DNA of 64,000 nt from Strigamia acuminata. Lineage: Eukaryota; Arthropoda; Chilopoda; Geophilomorpha; Linotaeniidae. Made by a program: the position numbers and the translations under genes. The DNA lies in NCBI GenBank assembly GCA_949358305.1, contig OX442314.1:61637369-61701368 (forward strand), written 5' to 3'. The notes under the pieces are model-generated. The model was not told the DNA's origin and did not search any database. It saw only the letters and a list, made by a program, of their open reading frames with translations. Shown here piece by piece: positions 1-13,126 of the stretch. How positions within the stretch are numbered: the first letter of the stretch is position 1; each line of letters opens with the position of its first letter.

Positions 1-1531
1 AGCCCGTCATAGTTGAGTTGAAATCGGTCATAGTTTAGTCAAAGCCCGTCATAGTTGAGTGGAACAAATTTCCACAAATTTTAACAAATTTCAACAAAAT
101 CAACAAAATTCAACAAAATCCAAGAAAGTTCAATGAAGGCTGTCATAGTTGAGTCAAAGCCCGTCATAGTTGAGTGGAACAAATTTCCACAAATTTCAAC
201 AAATTTCAACAAAATCAACAAAATTCAACAAAATTTAACAAAATTCAACAAAATCCAACAAAGTTCAATGAAGCCTGTCATAGTTGAGTCAAAGCCCGTC
301 ATAGTTGAGTGGAACAAATTTCCACAAATTTCAACAAATTTCATCAAAATCAACAAAATTCAACAAAATTCAACAAAATTCAACAGAATTCAACGGAATT
401 CAAAAAAATTCAACAAAATTCAACAAATTTCAACAAAATCAACAAAATTCAACAAAATCCAACAAAGTTCAATGAAGCCTGTCATAGTTGAGTCAAAGCC
501 CGTCATAGTTGAGTGGAACAAATTTCCACAAATTTCAACAAATTTCATCAAAATCAACAAAATTCAACAAAATTTAACAAAATTCAACAAAATTCAACAA
601 AATTCAACAAAGTTCAATGAAGCCCGTCATAGTTGAGTTGAAGCCGGTCATAGTTTAGTCAAAGCCCGTCATAGTTGAGTGGAACAAATTTCCACAAATT
701 TGAACAAATTTCAACAAAATCAACAAAATTCAACAAAATCTAACAAAGTTCAACAAAAGTCAACAAAACTCAACAAAATTCAACAAAATTCAACAAAATT
801 CAACAAAATTCAACAAAATTCAACAAAATTCAACAAAATTCAACAAAATTCAACAAAATTCAACAAATTTCAACAAAATCAACAAAATTCAACAAAATCC
901 AACAAAGTTCAACAAAAGTCAACGAAACTCAACAAAATTCAACAAAATTCAACAAAATTCAACAAAATTCAACAAAATTCAACAAAATTCAACAAAATTC
1001 AACAGAATTCAACAGAATTCAACAAAATCCAACAAAATTCAACCAAATTCAACAAAATTCAACAAAATTCAACAAAATTCAACAAAATCCAACAAAGTTC
1101 AATGAAGGCTGTCATAGTTGAGTCAAAGCCCGTCATAGTTGAGTGGAACAAATTTCCACAAATTTCAACAAATTTCAACAAAATCCAACAAAGTTCAATG
1201 AAGGCTGTCATAGTTGAGTCAAAGCCCGTCATAGTTGAGTGGAACAAATTTCCACAAATTTCAACAAATTTCAACAAAATCAACAAAATTCAACAAAATT
1301 TAACAAAATTCAACAAAAGTCAACAAAAGTCAACAAAGTTCAATGAAGCCCGTCATAGTTGAGTTGAAATCGGTCATAGTTTAGTCAAAGCCCGTCATAG
1401 TTGAGTGGAACAAATTTCCACAAATTTTAACAAATTTCAACAAAATCAACAAAATTCAACAAAATCCAACAAAGTTTAATGAAGGCTGTCATAGTTGAGT
1501 CAAAGCCCGTCATAGTTGAGTGGAACAAATT
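1..1531. repeat. A-rich 10-bp minisatellite with interspersed 45-bp segments
   Basis: Long runs of a 10-bp unit close to TCAACAAAAT are interrupted about nine times by a segment carrying two copies of GTCATAGTTGAGT, for example near 133, 268, 478, 618, 1105, 1200, 1345 and 1482. The array changes abruptly into the 20-bp satellite near 1532. Open frames exist here only because the repeat lacks stop codons. No gene is supported. Confidence 0.95.
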
Positions 1532-4500
1532 TTCCAAAGGTATCCCATTTTTTCTAAAGGTATCCCATTTTTTCCAAAGGTATCCCATTTCTTCCAAAGG
1601 TATCCCATTTTTTCCAAAGGTATCCCATTTTTTCCAAAGGTATCCCATTTTTTTTAAAGGTATCTCATTTCTTCCAAAAATATCCCATTTTTTCCAAAGG
1701 TAACCCATTTTTTCCATAGGTATCTCATCTCTTCCAAAGGTATCCCATTTTTCCAAAGGTATCCCATTTCTTCCAAAAGTATCCCATTTCTTCCAAAGGT
1801 ATCCCATCTCTTCCAAAGGTATCCCATTTTTTTTAAAGGTATTTCATTTCTTCCAAAAGTATCCCATTTTTTCCAAAGGTAACCCATTTTTTCCAAAGGT
1901 ATCTCATCTCTTCCTAAGGTATCCCATTTCTTCCAAAAGTATCCCATTTCTTCCAAAGGTATCCCATTTTTTCCAAAGGTATCCCATTTTTTCCAAAGGT
2001 ATCTCATCTCTTCCAAAGGTATCCCATTTTTTCCAAAGGTATTCCATTTCTTCTAAAAGTATCCCATTTCTTCTAAAGGTATCTCATTTCTTCCAAAGGT
2101 AACCCATTTTTTCCAAAAGTATCCCATTTCTTCCAAAGGTATCCCATTTCTTCCAAAGGTATCCCATTTTTTCCAAAGGTATCCCATTTCTTCCAAAGAT
2201 ATCCCATTTTTTCCAAAGGTATCCCATTTCTTCTAAAGGTATCCTATTTTTACCAAAGGTATCCCATTTCTCCTAAAAGTATTCCATTTTTTCCAAAGGT
2301 ATCTCATTTCTTCCAAAGGTATCCCATTTTTTCCAAAGGTATCCCATTTCTTTCAAAGGTATCCCATTTTTTTTAAAGGTATCTCATTTCTTCCAAAAGT
2401 ATCCCATTTTTTCCAAAAGTAACCCATTTTTTCCAAAGGTATCTCATTTCTTCCAAAGGTATCCCATTTCTTCCAAAAGTATCCCATTTCTTCCAAAGGT
2501 ATCCCATTTCTTCCAAAGGTATCCCATTTTTTTTAAAGGTATCCCATTTCTTCCAAAGGTATCCCATTTTTTCAAAAGGTATCCCATTTCTTCCAAAGGT
2601 ATCCCATTTTTTCAAAAGGTATCCCATTTCTTCCAAAGGTATCTCATCTCTTCCAAAGGTATCCCATTTTTTCCAAAGGTATCCCATTTCTTTCAAAGGT
2701 ATCCCATTTCTTCCAAAGGTATCCCATTTCTTTCAAAGGTATCCCATTTCTTCTAAAGGTATCCCATTTCTTCCAAAAGTATCCCATTTCTTCCAAAGGT
2801 ATCCCATTTTTACCAAAGGTATCCCATTTCTTCTAAAGGTATCCCATTTTTTCCAAAAATATCCCATTTCTTCTAAAGGTATCCCATTTTTACCAAAGGT
2901 ATCCCATTTCTTCCAAAGGTATCCCATTTTTTCCAAAGGTATCCCATTTCTTCCAAAGGTATCTCATTTTTTCCAAAGGTATCTCATCTCTTCCAAAGGT
3001 ATCCCATTTTTTCCAAAGGTATCCCATTTCTTCAAAAAGTATCCCATTTCTTCCAAAGGTATCCCATTTCTTCCAAAGGTATCCCATTTTTTCCAAAGGT
3101 ATCCCATTTCTTCCAAAGGTATCCCATTTTTTCCAAAAATATCTTATTTCTTCCAAAGGTATCTCATTTCTTCCAAAAGTATCCCATTTTTTCCAAAGGT
3201 AACCCATTTTTTCCAAAGGTATCTCATCTCTTCCAAAGGTATCCCATTTTTCCAAAAGTATCCCATTTCTTCCAAAGGTATCCCATTTCTTCCAAAGGTA
3301 TCCCATTTTTTTTAAAGGTATCCCATTTCTTCCAAAGGTATTTCATTTTTTCAAAAGGTATCCCATTTCTTCCAAAGGTATCCCATTTTTTCCAAAGGTA
3401 ACCCATTTTTTCCAAAGGTATCCCATTTCTTCCAAAGGTATTTCATTTTTTCAAAAGGTATCCCATTTCTTCCAAAGGTATCCCATTTCTTCCAAAGGTA
3501 TCCCATTTCTTCCAAAGGTATCCCATTTTTTCCAAAAGTATCCCATTTCTTCCAAAGGTATCCCATTTCTTCCAAAGGTATCCCATTTTTCCAAAGGTAT
3601 CCCATTTCTTCCAAAAGTATCCCATTTTTTCCAAAGGTATCTCATCTCTTCCAAAGGTATCCCATTTTTCCAAAGGTATCCCATTTCTTCCAAAAGTATC
3701 CCATTTCTTCCAAAGGTATCTCATCTCTTCCAAAGGTATCCCATTTCTTCCAAAGGTATCCCATTTTTTCCAAAGGTATCCCATTTCTTCCAAAGGTATC
3801 CCATTTTTTCCAAAGGTATCCCATTTCTTCCAAAGGTATCCTAATTTTTCCAAAGGTATCCCATTTCTTCCAAAGGTATCCCATTTTTTCAAAAGGTATC
3901 CCATTTCTTCCAAAGGTATCCCATTTTTTCCAAAGGTATCCCATTTTTTCCAAAAGTATCCCATTTCTTCCAAAGGTATCCCATTTTTTCCAAAGGTATC
4001 CCATTTCTTCCAAAGGTATCCCATTTTTTCCAAAGGTATCCCATTTCTTCCAAAGGTATCCTAATTTTTCCAAAGGTATCCCATTTCTTCCAAAGGTATC
4101 CCATTTTTTCAAAAGGTATCCCATTTCTTCCAAAGGTATCCCATTTTTTCCAAAGGTATCCCATTTTTTCCAAAAGTATCCCATTTCTTCCAAAGGTATC
4201 CCATTTCTTCCAAAGGTATCCCATTTTTTTCAAAAGTATCCCATTTCTTCCAAAGGTATCCCATTTCTTCCAAAGGTATCCCATTTTTTCCAAAGGTATC
4301 CCATTTCTTCCAAAGGTATCCCATTTTTTCCAAAGGTATCCCATTTCTTCCAAAGGTATCCTAATTTTTTCAAAGGTATCCCATTTCTTCCAAAGGTATC
4401 CCATTTTTTCAAAAGGTATCCCATTTCTTCCAAAGGTATCCCATTTTTTCCAAAGGTATCCCAATTTTTCCAAAAGTATCCCATTTCTTCTAAAGTTATC

Positions 4501-7500
4501 CCATTTCTTCCAAAGGTATCCCATTTCTTCCAAAAGTATCCCATTTCTTCCAAAGGTATCCCATTTCTTCCAAAGGTATCCCATTTCTTCCAAAAGTATC
4601 CCATTTCTTCCAAAGGTATCCCATTTCTTCCAAAGGTATCCCATTTTTTCCAAAGGTATCCCAATTTTTCCAAAAGTATCCCATTTCTTCCAAAGGTATC
4701 CCATTTCTTCCAAAGGTATCCCATTTCTTCCAAAAGTATCCCATTTTTTCCAAAGGTATCCCATTTCTTCCAAAGGTATCCCATTTCTTCCAAAGGTATC
4801 CCATTTTTTCCAAAAGTATCCCATTTCTTCCAAAGGTATCCCATTTTTTCAAAAGGTAACCTATTTTTTCCAAAGGTATCCCATTTCTTCCAAAGGTATC
4901 CCATTTCTTCCAAAGGTATTCCATTTTTTCTAAAAGTATCCCATTTCTTCCAAAGGTATCCCATTTTTTCCAAAGGTATCCCATTTCTTCCAAAGGTATC
5001 CCATTTTTTCCAAAGGTATCCCATTTCTTCCAAAAGTATCCCATTTCTTCCAAAGGTATCCCATTTCTTCCAAAGGTATCCCATTTTTTTTAAAGGTATC
5101 CCATTTCTTCCAAAGGTATCCCATTTTTTCCAAAAGTATCCCATTTCTTCCAAAGGTATCCTATTTTTTCCAAAGGTATCCCATTTCTTCCAAAGGTATC
5201 CCATTTTTTCCAAAGGTATCCCATTTCTTCCAAAGGTATCCCATTTTTTCCAAAGGTATCCCATTTCTTCCAAAGGTATCCTATTTTTTCCAAAGGTATC
5301 CCATTTCTTCCAAAGGTATCCCATTTTTTCAAAAGGTATCCCATTTCTTCCAAAGGTATCCCATTTTTTCCAAAGGTATCCCATTTTTTCCAAAGGTATC
5401 TCATCTCTTCCAAAGGTATCCCATTTTTTCCAAAGGTATTCCATTTCTTCTAAAAGTATCCCATTTCTTCCAAAGGTATCTCATTTCTTCCAAAGGTAAC
5501 CCATTTTTTCCAAAGGTATCCCATTTCTTCCAAAGGTATCCCATTTCTTCCAAAGGTATCCCATTTTTTCCAAAGGTATCCCATTTCTTCCAAAGATATC
5601 CCATTTTTTCCAAAGGTATCCCATTTCTTCTAAAGGTATCCCATTTTTACCAAAGGTATCCCATTTCTTCCAAAAGTATTCCATTTTTTCCAAAGGTATC
5701 CTATTTCTTCCAAAGGTATCCCATTTTTTCCAAAGGTATCCCATTTCTTCTAAAGGTATCCCATTTTTTTTAAAGGTATCTCATTTCTTCCAAAAGTATC
5801 CCATTTTTTCCAAAGGTAACCCATTTTTTCCAAAGGTATCTCATCTCTTCCTAAGGTATCCCATTTCTTCCAAAAGTATCCCATTTCTTCCAAAGGTATC
5901 CCATTTTTTCCAAAGGTATCCCATTTTTTCCAAAGGTATCTCATTTCTTCCAAAGGTATCCCATTTTTTCCAAAGGTATTTTATTTCTTCTAAAAGTATC
6001 CCATTTCTTCTAAAGGTATCTCATTTCTTCCAAAGGTAACCCATTTTTTCTAAAGGTATCCCATTTCTTCCAAAGGTATCCCATTTCTTCCAAAGGTATC
6101 CCATTTTTTCCAAAGGTATCCCATTTCTTCCAAAGATATCCCATTTTTTCCAAAGGTATCCCATTTCTTCTAAAGGTATCCTATTTTTACCAAAGGTATC
6201 CCATTTCTTCCAAAAGTATTCCATTTTTTCCAAAGGTATCTCATTTCTTCCAAAGGTATCCCATTTTTTCCAAAGGTATCCCATTTCTTTCAAAGGTATC
6301 CCATTTTTTTTAAAGGTATCTCATTTCTTCCAAAAGTATCCCATTTTTTCCAAAGGTAACCCATTTTTTCCAAAGGTATCTCATTTCTTCCAAAGGTATC
6401 CCATTTCTTCCAAAGGTATCCCATTTTTTCCAAAGGTATCCCATTTCTTCCAAAGATATCCCATTTTTTCCAAAGGTATCCCATTTCTTCTAAAGATATC
6501 CTATTTTTACCAAAGGTATCCCATTTCTTCCAAAAGTATTCCATTTTTTCCAAAGGTATCTCATTTCTTCCAAAGGTATCCCATTTTTTCCAAAGGTATC
6601 CCATTTCTTTCAAAGGTATCCCATTTTTTCCAAAAATATCCCATTTCTTCCAAAGGTATCCCATTTTTTCCAGAGGTATCCCATTTCTTCCAAAGGTATC
6701 TCATTTTTTCAAAAGGTATCCCATTTCTTCCAAAGGTAACCCATTTTTTCCAAAGGTATCTCATCTCTTCCAAAGGTATCCCATTTTTCCAAAGGTATCC
6801 CATTTCTTCCAAAAGTATCCCATTTCTTCCAAAGGTATCCCATTTTTTTCAAAGATATCCCATTTCTTCCAAAGGTATTTCATTTTTTCCAAAGGTATCT
6901 CATCTCTTCCAAAGGTATCCCATTTCTTCCAAAAGTATCCCATTTCTTCCAAAGGTAACCCATTTCTTCCAAAGGTATCTCATCTTTTCCTAAGGTATCC
7001 CATTTTTCCAAAGGTATCCCATTTCTTCCAAAAGTATCCCATTTCTTCCAAAGGTATCCCATTTCTTCCAAAGGTATCCCATTTTTTCCAAAGGTATCCC
7101 ATTTCTTCCAAAGGTATCCCATTTTTTCAAAAGGTATCCCATTTCTTCCAAAGGTATCCCATTTTTTTAAAAGGTATCCCATTTCTTCCAAAGGTATCTC
7201 ATCTCTTCCAAAGGTATCCCATTTTTTCCAAAGGTATCCCATTTCTTCCAAAAGTATCCCATTTCTTCCAAAGGTATCCCATTTCTTCCAAAGGTATCCC
7301 ATTTTTTCCAAAAGTATCCCATTTCTTCCAAAGGTATCCCATTTTTACCAAAGGTATCCCATTTCTTCCAAAGGTATCCCATTTTTTCCAAAAATATCCC
7401 ATTTCTTCCAAAGGTATCCCATTTTTTCCAGAGGTATCCCATTTCTTCCAAAGGTATCCCATTTTTTTCAAAGGTATCCCATTTCTTCCAAAGGTATTTC

Positions 7501-9129
7501 ATTTTTTCAAAAGGTATCCCATTTCTTCCAAAGGTATCCCATTTTTTCCAAAGGTAACCCATTTTTTCCAAAGGTATCTCATCTCTTCCAAAGGTATCCA
7601 ATTTTTTCCAAAGGTATCCCATTTTTTCCAAAAGTATCCCATTTCTTCCAAAGGTATCCCATTTTTTCCAAAGGAATCCCATTTTTTCCAAAGGTATCCC
7701 ATTTCTTCCAAAGGTATCCTATTTTTTCCAAAGGTATCCCATTTCTTCCAAAGGTATCCCATTTTTTCCAAAGGTATCCCATTTCTTCCAAAGATATCCC
7801 TTTTTTTCCAAAGGTATCCCATTTCTTCTAAAGGTATCCCATTTTTACCAAAGGTATCCCATTTCTTCCAAAGGTATCCCATTTTTTCCAAAGGTATCCC
7901 ATTTCTTCCAAAGGTATCTCATTTTTTCCAAAGGTATCCCATTTCTTCCAAAGGTATCCCATTTTTTCTAAAGGTATCTCATTTCTTCCAAAAGTATCCC
8001 ATTTTTTCCAAAGGTAACCCATTTTTTCCAAAGGTATCTCATCTCTTCCAAAGGTATCCCATTTTTCCAAAGGTATCCCATTTCTTCCAAAAGTATCCCA
8101 TTTCTTCCAAAGGTATCCCATTTTTTCAAAAGGTATCTCATTTCTTCCAAAGGTATCCCATTTCTTCCAAAAGTATCTCATTTTTTCCAAAGGTATCCCA
8201 TTTCTTCCAAAAGTATCCCATTTCTTCCAAAGGTATCCCATTTTTTCAAAAGGTATCTCATTTCTTCCAAAGGTATCCCATTTCTTCCAAAAGTATCTCA
8301 TTTTTTCCAAAGGTATCCCATTTCTTCCAAAGGTATCCCATTTTTTCCAAAGGTATCTCATTTCTTCCAAAAGTATTCCATTTTTTCCAAAGGTAACCCA
8401 TTTTTTCCAAAGGTATCTCATCTCTTCCAAAGGTATCCCATTTTTCCAAAGGTATCCCATTTCTTCCAAAAGTATCCCATTTCTTCCAAAGGTATCCCAT
8501 TTCTTCCAAAGGTATCCCATTTTTTTCAAAGGTATCCCATTTCTTTCAAAGGTATTTCATTTTTTCAAAAGGTATCCCATTTCTTCCAAAGGTATCCCAT
8601 TTCTTCCAAAGGTATCTCATTTTTTCCAAAGGTATCCCATTTCTTCCAAAGGTATCCCATTTTTTCTAAAGGTATCTCATTTCTTCCAAAACTATCCCAT
8701 TTTTTCCAAAGGTAACCCATTGTTTTCAAAGGTATCTCATCTCTTCCAAAGGTATCCCATTTTTCCAAAGGTATCCCATTTCTTCCAAAAGTATCCCATT
8801 TCTTCCAAAGGTATCCCATTTCTTCCAAAGGTATCCCATTTTTTTCAAAGGTATCCCATTTCTTCCAAAGGTATTTCATTTTTTCCAAAGGTATCTCATC
8901 TCTTCCAAAGGTATCCCATTTTTTCCAAAGGTATCCCATTTTTTCCAAAGGTATCCCATTTCTTCCAAAAGTATCCCATTTCTTACAAAGGTATCCCATT
9001 TCTTACAAAGGTATCCCATTTCTTCCAAAGGTATCCCATTTCTTCCAAAGGTATCCCATTTTTTCCAAAAGTATCCCATTTCTTCCAAAGGTATTCCATT
9101 TCTTCCAAAGGTATCCCATTTTTTCCAAA
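1532..9129. repeat. 20-bp satellite array, about 380 units
   Basis: The unit is close to TATCCCATTTCTTCCAAAGG, often alternating with a variant holding six Ts in place of TTTCTT, which gives a 40-bp higher-order rhythm. Variation is mostly single substitutions (ATCCC/ATCTC, CCAAAGG/CCAAAAG) and rare 1-bp indels that shift the phase (near 3250, 3590, 6790, 8070, 8450). Because 20 is not divisible by 3, every minus-strand frame reads the same 20-residue peptide, giving long false frames of up to about 400 codons. Confidence 0.97.
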
Positions 9130-11283
9130 GGCTCGGGGCTCGGGGCTCGGGGCTCGGGGCTCGGGGCTCGGGGCTCCAAAATAAAAACCTACAAAATTCT
9201 ACAAGAATCTACAAAATCCACAAAAATCTACAAAATCCTCAAAATTACATAAAAAAACTACAAAAATCCACAGAAAACCACAAAATTCTACAAAAATTGA
9301 CAAAAATCTACAAAAATTCACAAAAATCTACAAAAATTCACAAAAATCTACAAAAATTCACAAAAATCCGCAAGAAACCACAAAAATCCACAAAAATCCA
9401 CAAGCACAAGTCAAGAAGACGTTAAGCACAGGTAAAAAAAACGTTAAGAACTGGTCAAGAAGACGTTAAGCACAGGGCTCGGGACTCGGGGCTCGGGGCA
9501 CAGGGCTCGGGGCTCGGGGCTCGGAGCTCGTCGCTCGGGGCTCGTGGCTCAGGGCTCGTGTTTTCAGAATAAAAACCCACAAAATTGCACAAGAATCTAC
9601 AAAATCCACAACAATCTACAAAATCCACAAAATTCTACAGAAATTCACAAAAATCCACAAAAATCCACAAAAATCCACAAAAATCCACAAAAATCCACAA
9701 AAATCCACAAAAATCCACAAAAATCCACAAAAATCCACAAAAATCCACAAAAATCCACAAAAATCCACAAAAATCCACAAAAATCCACAAAAATCCACAA
9801 AAATCCACAAAAATCCACAAAAATCCACAAGCACAAGTCAAGAAGCAGCACAGGTCAAAAAAACGTTAAGAACTGGTCAAGAAGACGTTAAGCACAGGGC
9901 TCGGGGCTCGGGGCTCGTGGCTCGGGGCTCGAGACTCGGGGCTCCAAAATAAAAACCCACAAAATTCCACAAGAATCTACAAAATCCACAAAAATCTACA
10001 AAATCCATAAAAATCTACAAAAATCCACAAAAATCCACAAAAATCCACAAAAATCCACAGAAAACCACAAAAATCCACAAAAATCCACAAAAATCCACAA
10101 AAATCCACAGAAAACCACGTTAAGAACTGGTCAAGAAGACGTTAAGCACACGGCTCGGGGCTCGGGACTCGGGGCTCAGGGCTCGGGGCTTGGGGCTCGG
10201 AGCTCGGGGCTCGAGGCTCGGAGCTCGAGGCTCGGGGCTTCAAAATAAAAACGCACAAAATTCCACAAGAATCTACAAAATCCACCAAAATCTACAAAAT
10301 CCACAAAATTACACAAAATCCACAAAAATCCACAAAAATCCACACGCACAAGTCAAGAAAACGTTAAGCACAGGGCTCAGGGCTCGGGGCTTGGGGCTCA
10401 GGGCTCGAGGCTCGGAGCTCGGGGCTCGGGACTCGGGGCTCGGGACTTGGGGCTCGGGGCTCGGGGCTCGGGGCTCGAGGCTCGGGGCTCGGGGCTCGGA
10501 GCCCGGGGCTCGGGGCTCGGGGCTCGGGGCTCGGGGCTCGGAGCTCAAGGATCGGGGCTCGTGGTTTCAGAATAAAAACCCACAAAATTGCACAAGAATC
10601 TACAAAATCCACAACAATTTACAAAATCCACAAAATTCCACAAAAATCCACAAAAATTCACAGAAAACCACAAAAATCCACAAAAATCCACAAAAATCCA
10701 CAAGCACAAGTCAAGAAGACGTTAAGCACAGATCAAAAAAACGTTAAGAACTGGTCAAGAAGACGTTAAGCACACCGCTCGGGGCTCGGGACTCGGGGCT
10801 CGGGGCTCGGGGCTCGGGGCTCGGGGCTCGGGGCTCGGAGCTCTGGACTCGGGGCTCGGGGCTCGGGGCTCGGGGCTCGGGGCTCGGGGCTCTAAAATAA
10901 AAACCCACAAAATTCTACAAGAATCTACAAAATCCACAAAAATCTACAAAATCTACAAAATTACACAAAATCCACAAAAATCTACAAAATCCACAAAATT
11001 ACACAAAAATTCACAAAAATCCACAGGAAACCACAAAAATCCACAAAAATCCACAAGCACAAGTCAAGAAGGCATTAAGCACTGATCAAAAAAACGTTAA
11101 AAACTGGTCAAGAAGAGGTTAAGCACAGGGCTCGGGGCTCGGGGCTCGGGACTCGGGGCTCGGGGCTCGGGGCTCGGGGCTCGGGGCTCCAAAATAAAAA
11201 CCCACAAAATTCTACAGGAAATTACAAAAATCCACAAAAATCCACAAGCACAAGTCAAGAAGACGTTAAGCACAGGTCAAAAA
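9130..11283. repeat. Mosaic of GGGGCTC arrays and 10-bp AAAATCCACA arrays
   Basis: At least seven modules repeat the same order: a block of GGGGCTC-type 7-mers (near 9130, 9475, 9896, 10148, 10370, 10776 and 11126), a joint reading CAAAATAAAAACCCACAAAA, an A-rich 10-bp array, then a segment with repeated GAAGACGTTAAGCACAGG. The G-rich strand is the plus strand. No coding signal is present. The mosaic ends at the LTR of the outer copia element. Confidence 0.93.
9652..9829. repeat. Near-perfect (AAAATCCACA)n array
   Basis: About 18 uninterrupted copies of the 10-bp unit. An A4 tract recurs at every helical turn, a pattern known to produce intrinsic DNA curvature. Confidence 0.95.
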
Positions 11284-11590
11284 TGTTAATTTATAGTGAA
11301 AATTTATGTGAATTGCTTTTATTTGCAGTGGTGTGAAAAACATCTGTTGTGATGAGAAATAAGCGCCATCTTTATGTGTCTGAAGCAGAACAGCCAGTTA
11401 CATTTATTGTCCAGTCATGTGACTGGGAAAACATAAACAACGCCCCCTTTGGGCAAAATACACAAGTTGTATGTAAACAAATACTGCAGCCAATCGTGCG
11501 GTTGAATCAGTACACAAATATACAAGTGTAAATAATACAAAGGATGTCATCGCTTGATGATACGATACAACAGCATATTAAAGCCTAACA
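11284..11590 (-). mobile_element. 3' LTR of the outer copia retrotransposon
   Basis: On the minus strand the segment starts TGTTAGGC and ends with TAACA, an inverted TG...CA terminus typical of LTRs. A polypurine tract (GAGGGGGCC on the minus strand) lies directly before its 5' edge, next to the stop codon of the RNase H region. The length is about 307 bp. The matching 5' LTR would lie to the right of this window. The boundaries are inferred from termini, not from a second LTR copy. Confidence 0.7.
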
Positions 11591-12133
11591 TTCGGCCCCC
11601 TCGTATTATCAAGCATTTAGAACATCGAGATTAACTAAAAATCGATTACAAAATTGGACTAAGTCTGTCTTATCGACTGACTTGGTAAAAATATCAGCGT
11701 AGTTCGACTTTGTCCCCACATGTATTATCTGAAGATTATCCCTTTTAACAAGTTCCCGTATAAAATGATACCTGACATTGATATGTTTGGTTTTTCTGTT
11801 TTCGATGTTTGACTTTGTAAAATCAACTGTGGAAATATTATCACAAAACACTCGGTGATAGAATCGGTTCGCCAAATCAGGGACAATCTCATACAAGACT
11901 CTAAGAATCCATATGTAGCCTTTCACTGTTTCCGTGAGAGCTACATATTCTGCTTCCATTGTGGACAATGTCACGTTGCGCTGTTTAAATGTCCTCCAAA
12001 AAATTGGTGTATTCCCCAATGTTATGAGAGTTCCACCAACTGAAATTCTATCGTCTCAATTGTTGGCATAATCAGAGTCACTGTAGCCAATGACTTCAAT
12101 TCGGCCATTCGGAGATAACATCAGTCCATAGTC
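11591..12133 (-). pseudogene. Outer copia retrotransposon, RNase H and C-terminal end
   Basis: The minus strand encodes the end of a Ty1/copia polyprotein: the RNase H start motif (YSDSDYAN), the STMEAEYVALTE motif, the KHINVRYHFIRE motif and the ADIFTK tail, ending at 11609. An in-frame TGA near 12042 breaks it just after the YSDSDYAN motif. The coding sequence is cut at 12133, inside the region linking reverse transcriptase and RNase H. The missing N-terminal part resumes at 61715. The element is therefore the integration site of the 49.6-kb Polinton composite. It acted in copia replication as RNase H and is now dead. Confidence 0.9.
12128..12133. repeat. Left target-site duplication of the Polinton (ATAGTC)
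   Basis: ATAGTC occurs immediately outside the left TIR and again at 61709-61714 outside the right TIR. Six base pairs is the established Polinton/Maverick target-site length. The copia codons on the two sides become contiguous and in frame when one copy is counted. Confidence 0.9.
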
Positions 12134-12248
12134 TGTTGTTGTAGAATTTACTCCTTTGGATCAAGCACCAAAAGGGCAATTCATCATTTCAGGGACCAAA
12201 TTAGAAGTCTAAGGAAGTGGTGGTTTGAGGGCGGGAGAATGAGGATGT

Positions 12249-12287
12249 TTAGGTTAGGTTAGGTTAGGTTAGGTTAGGTTTAGGTTA
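12249..12287. repeat. (TTAGG)n array in left TIR
   Basis: About eight TTAGG-type units, with one TTTAGG variant near the end, lie about 115 bp from the terminus. TTAGG is the common arthropod telomere repeat. The mirrored array is at 61554-61594. Confidence 0.9.
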
Positions 12288-12720
12288 GCCAGCGCCATCT
12301 ACTAACAAAATTGTCAACTAAAAGTCTCAAATTTGGCCCGAGGACAAAATGGGCAAAATGGCGGCCGTTTATATACGGGTTTGACCAGATGGTCGAGTTT
12401 CATTAGGATCGGTCCGAAAAAATGGTTGTGTGTTTTAACCGGTCACTCGTCATATCTCCAGGCAGGAGAGACAAAACACCACACTGCCATCTGGTCCAGA
12501 GTTGTGCTGTAACTGAAACAAATTTATTTTGTAAATTTTTGCGAGTGGGCCATACTCATTTTATGGAAGAGGGAAGGTAGGTATATTCCACCTTTGGTTC
12601 TTTCGGTTCTGGTTAAAGTTTCTATGCTTTATTCTGCCACACCCCTTGGGCAGAATGGACGTGTCCTACCTACCTTACCTTTTCCTGTATAATGGGTATG
12701 GTCCACCAGCTGTTAATGGG

Positions 12721-12758
12721 TATATAAATAGCTCCATAAATCAGAATTTTTCAGTTGC
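12721..12758 (+). promoter_or_regulatory. Core-promoter-like module P0 (TATA + Inr), inward
   Basis: TATATAAATA at 12721 is followed by TCAGTT with its A at 12753, a spacing of 32 bp. TATA at about -31 with a TCAGT initiator is the canonical arthropod arrangement. It faces the Polinton genes. Confidence 0.5.
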
Positions 12759-12880
12759 AATTCCTATTCCCAAACCGGGAGGTGAACTCCTGCCCAAATT
12801 TCTAATTTTTTTTCAAAAGAAACTTAGAAAAATTTTGAAAAAAAAAAACTGTTAGTCTAGTCACTTCTGGCTCTTGCTTA

Positions 12881-13126
12881 CCCTTTTCTTGTCCTATCTT
12901 GTCCTTTCTTGTCCTATCTTGTCTTTTCTTGTCCAATCTTGTCCTAACTTGTCCTATCTTGTCTTTTCTTGTCCAATCTTGTCCTAACTTGTCCTACCTT
13001 GTCTTTTCTTGTCCTGTCTTGTCCTAACTTGTCCTATCTTGTCTTTTCTTGTCCTGTCTTGTTCTAACTTGTCCTAACTTGTCCTATCTTGTCTTTTCTT
13101 GTCCTGTCTTGTCCTATCTTGTCCTA
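12881..13126. repeat. 10-bp CTTGTCCTAT array in left outer TIR
   Basis: Tandem 10-mers of CTTGTCCTAT and variants. They lie downstream of the leftward module P1. On the minus strand the array ends with GTAAGCAAGAGCCAGAAGTG, which resembles a splice donor context. Confidence 0.9.

Noticed and set aside
1-1531. Possible CRISPR array from regularly spaced GTCATAGTTGAGT segments
   Set aside because: Spacing is irregular, the intervening DNA is itself a tandem repeat, and the context is eukaryotic.
1427-9088. Many long open frames on the minus strand encoding 20-residue repeats (up to about 400 codons)
   Set aside because: A 20-bp tandem repeat without stop codons reads the same peptide in all three frames; there is no start context, domain or non-repetitive flank.
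12646-12855. 69-codon frame in the left TIR and the similar one at 61005-61196
   Set aside because: It covers the promoter-like module and differs in its 3' end between the two TIRs; no family recognised.
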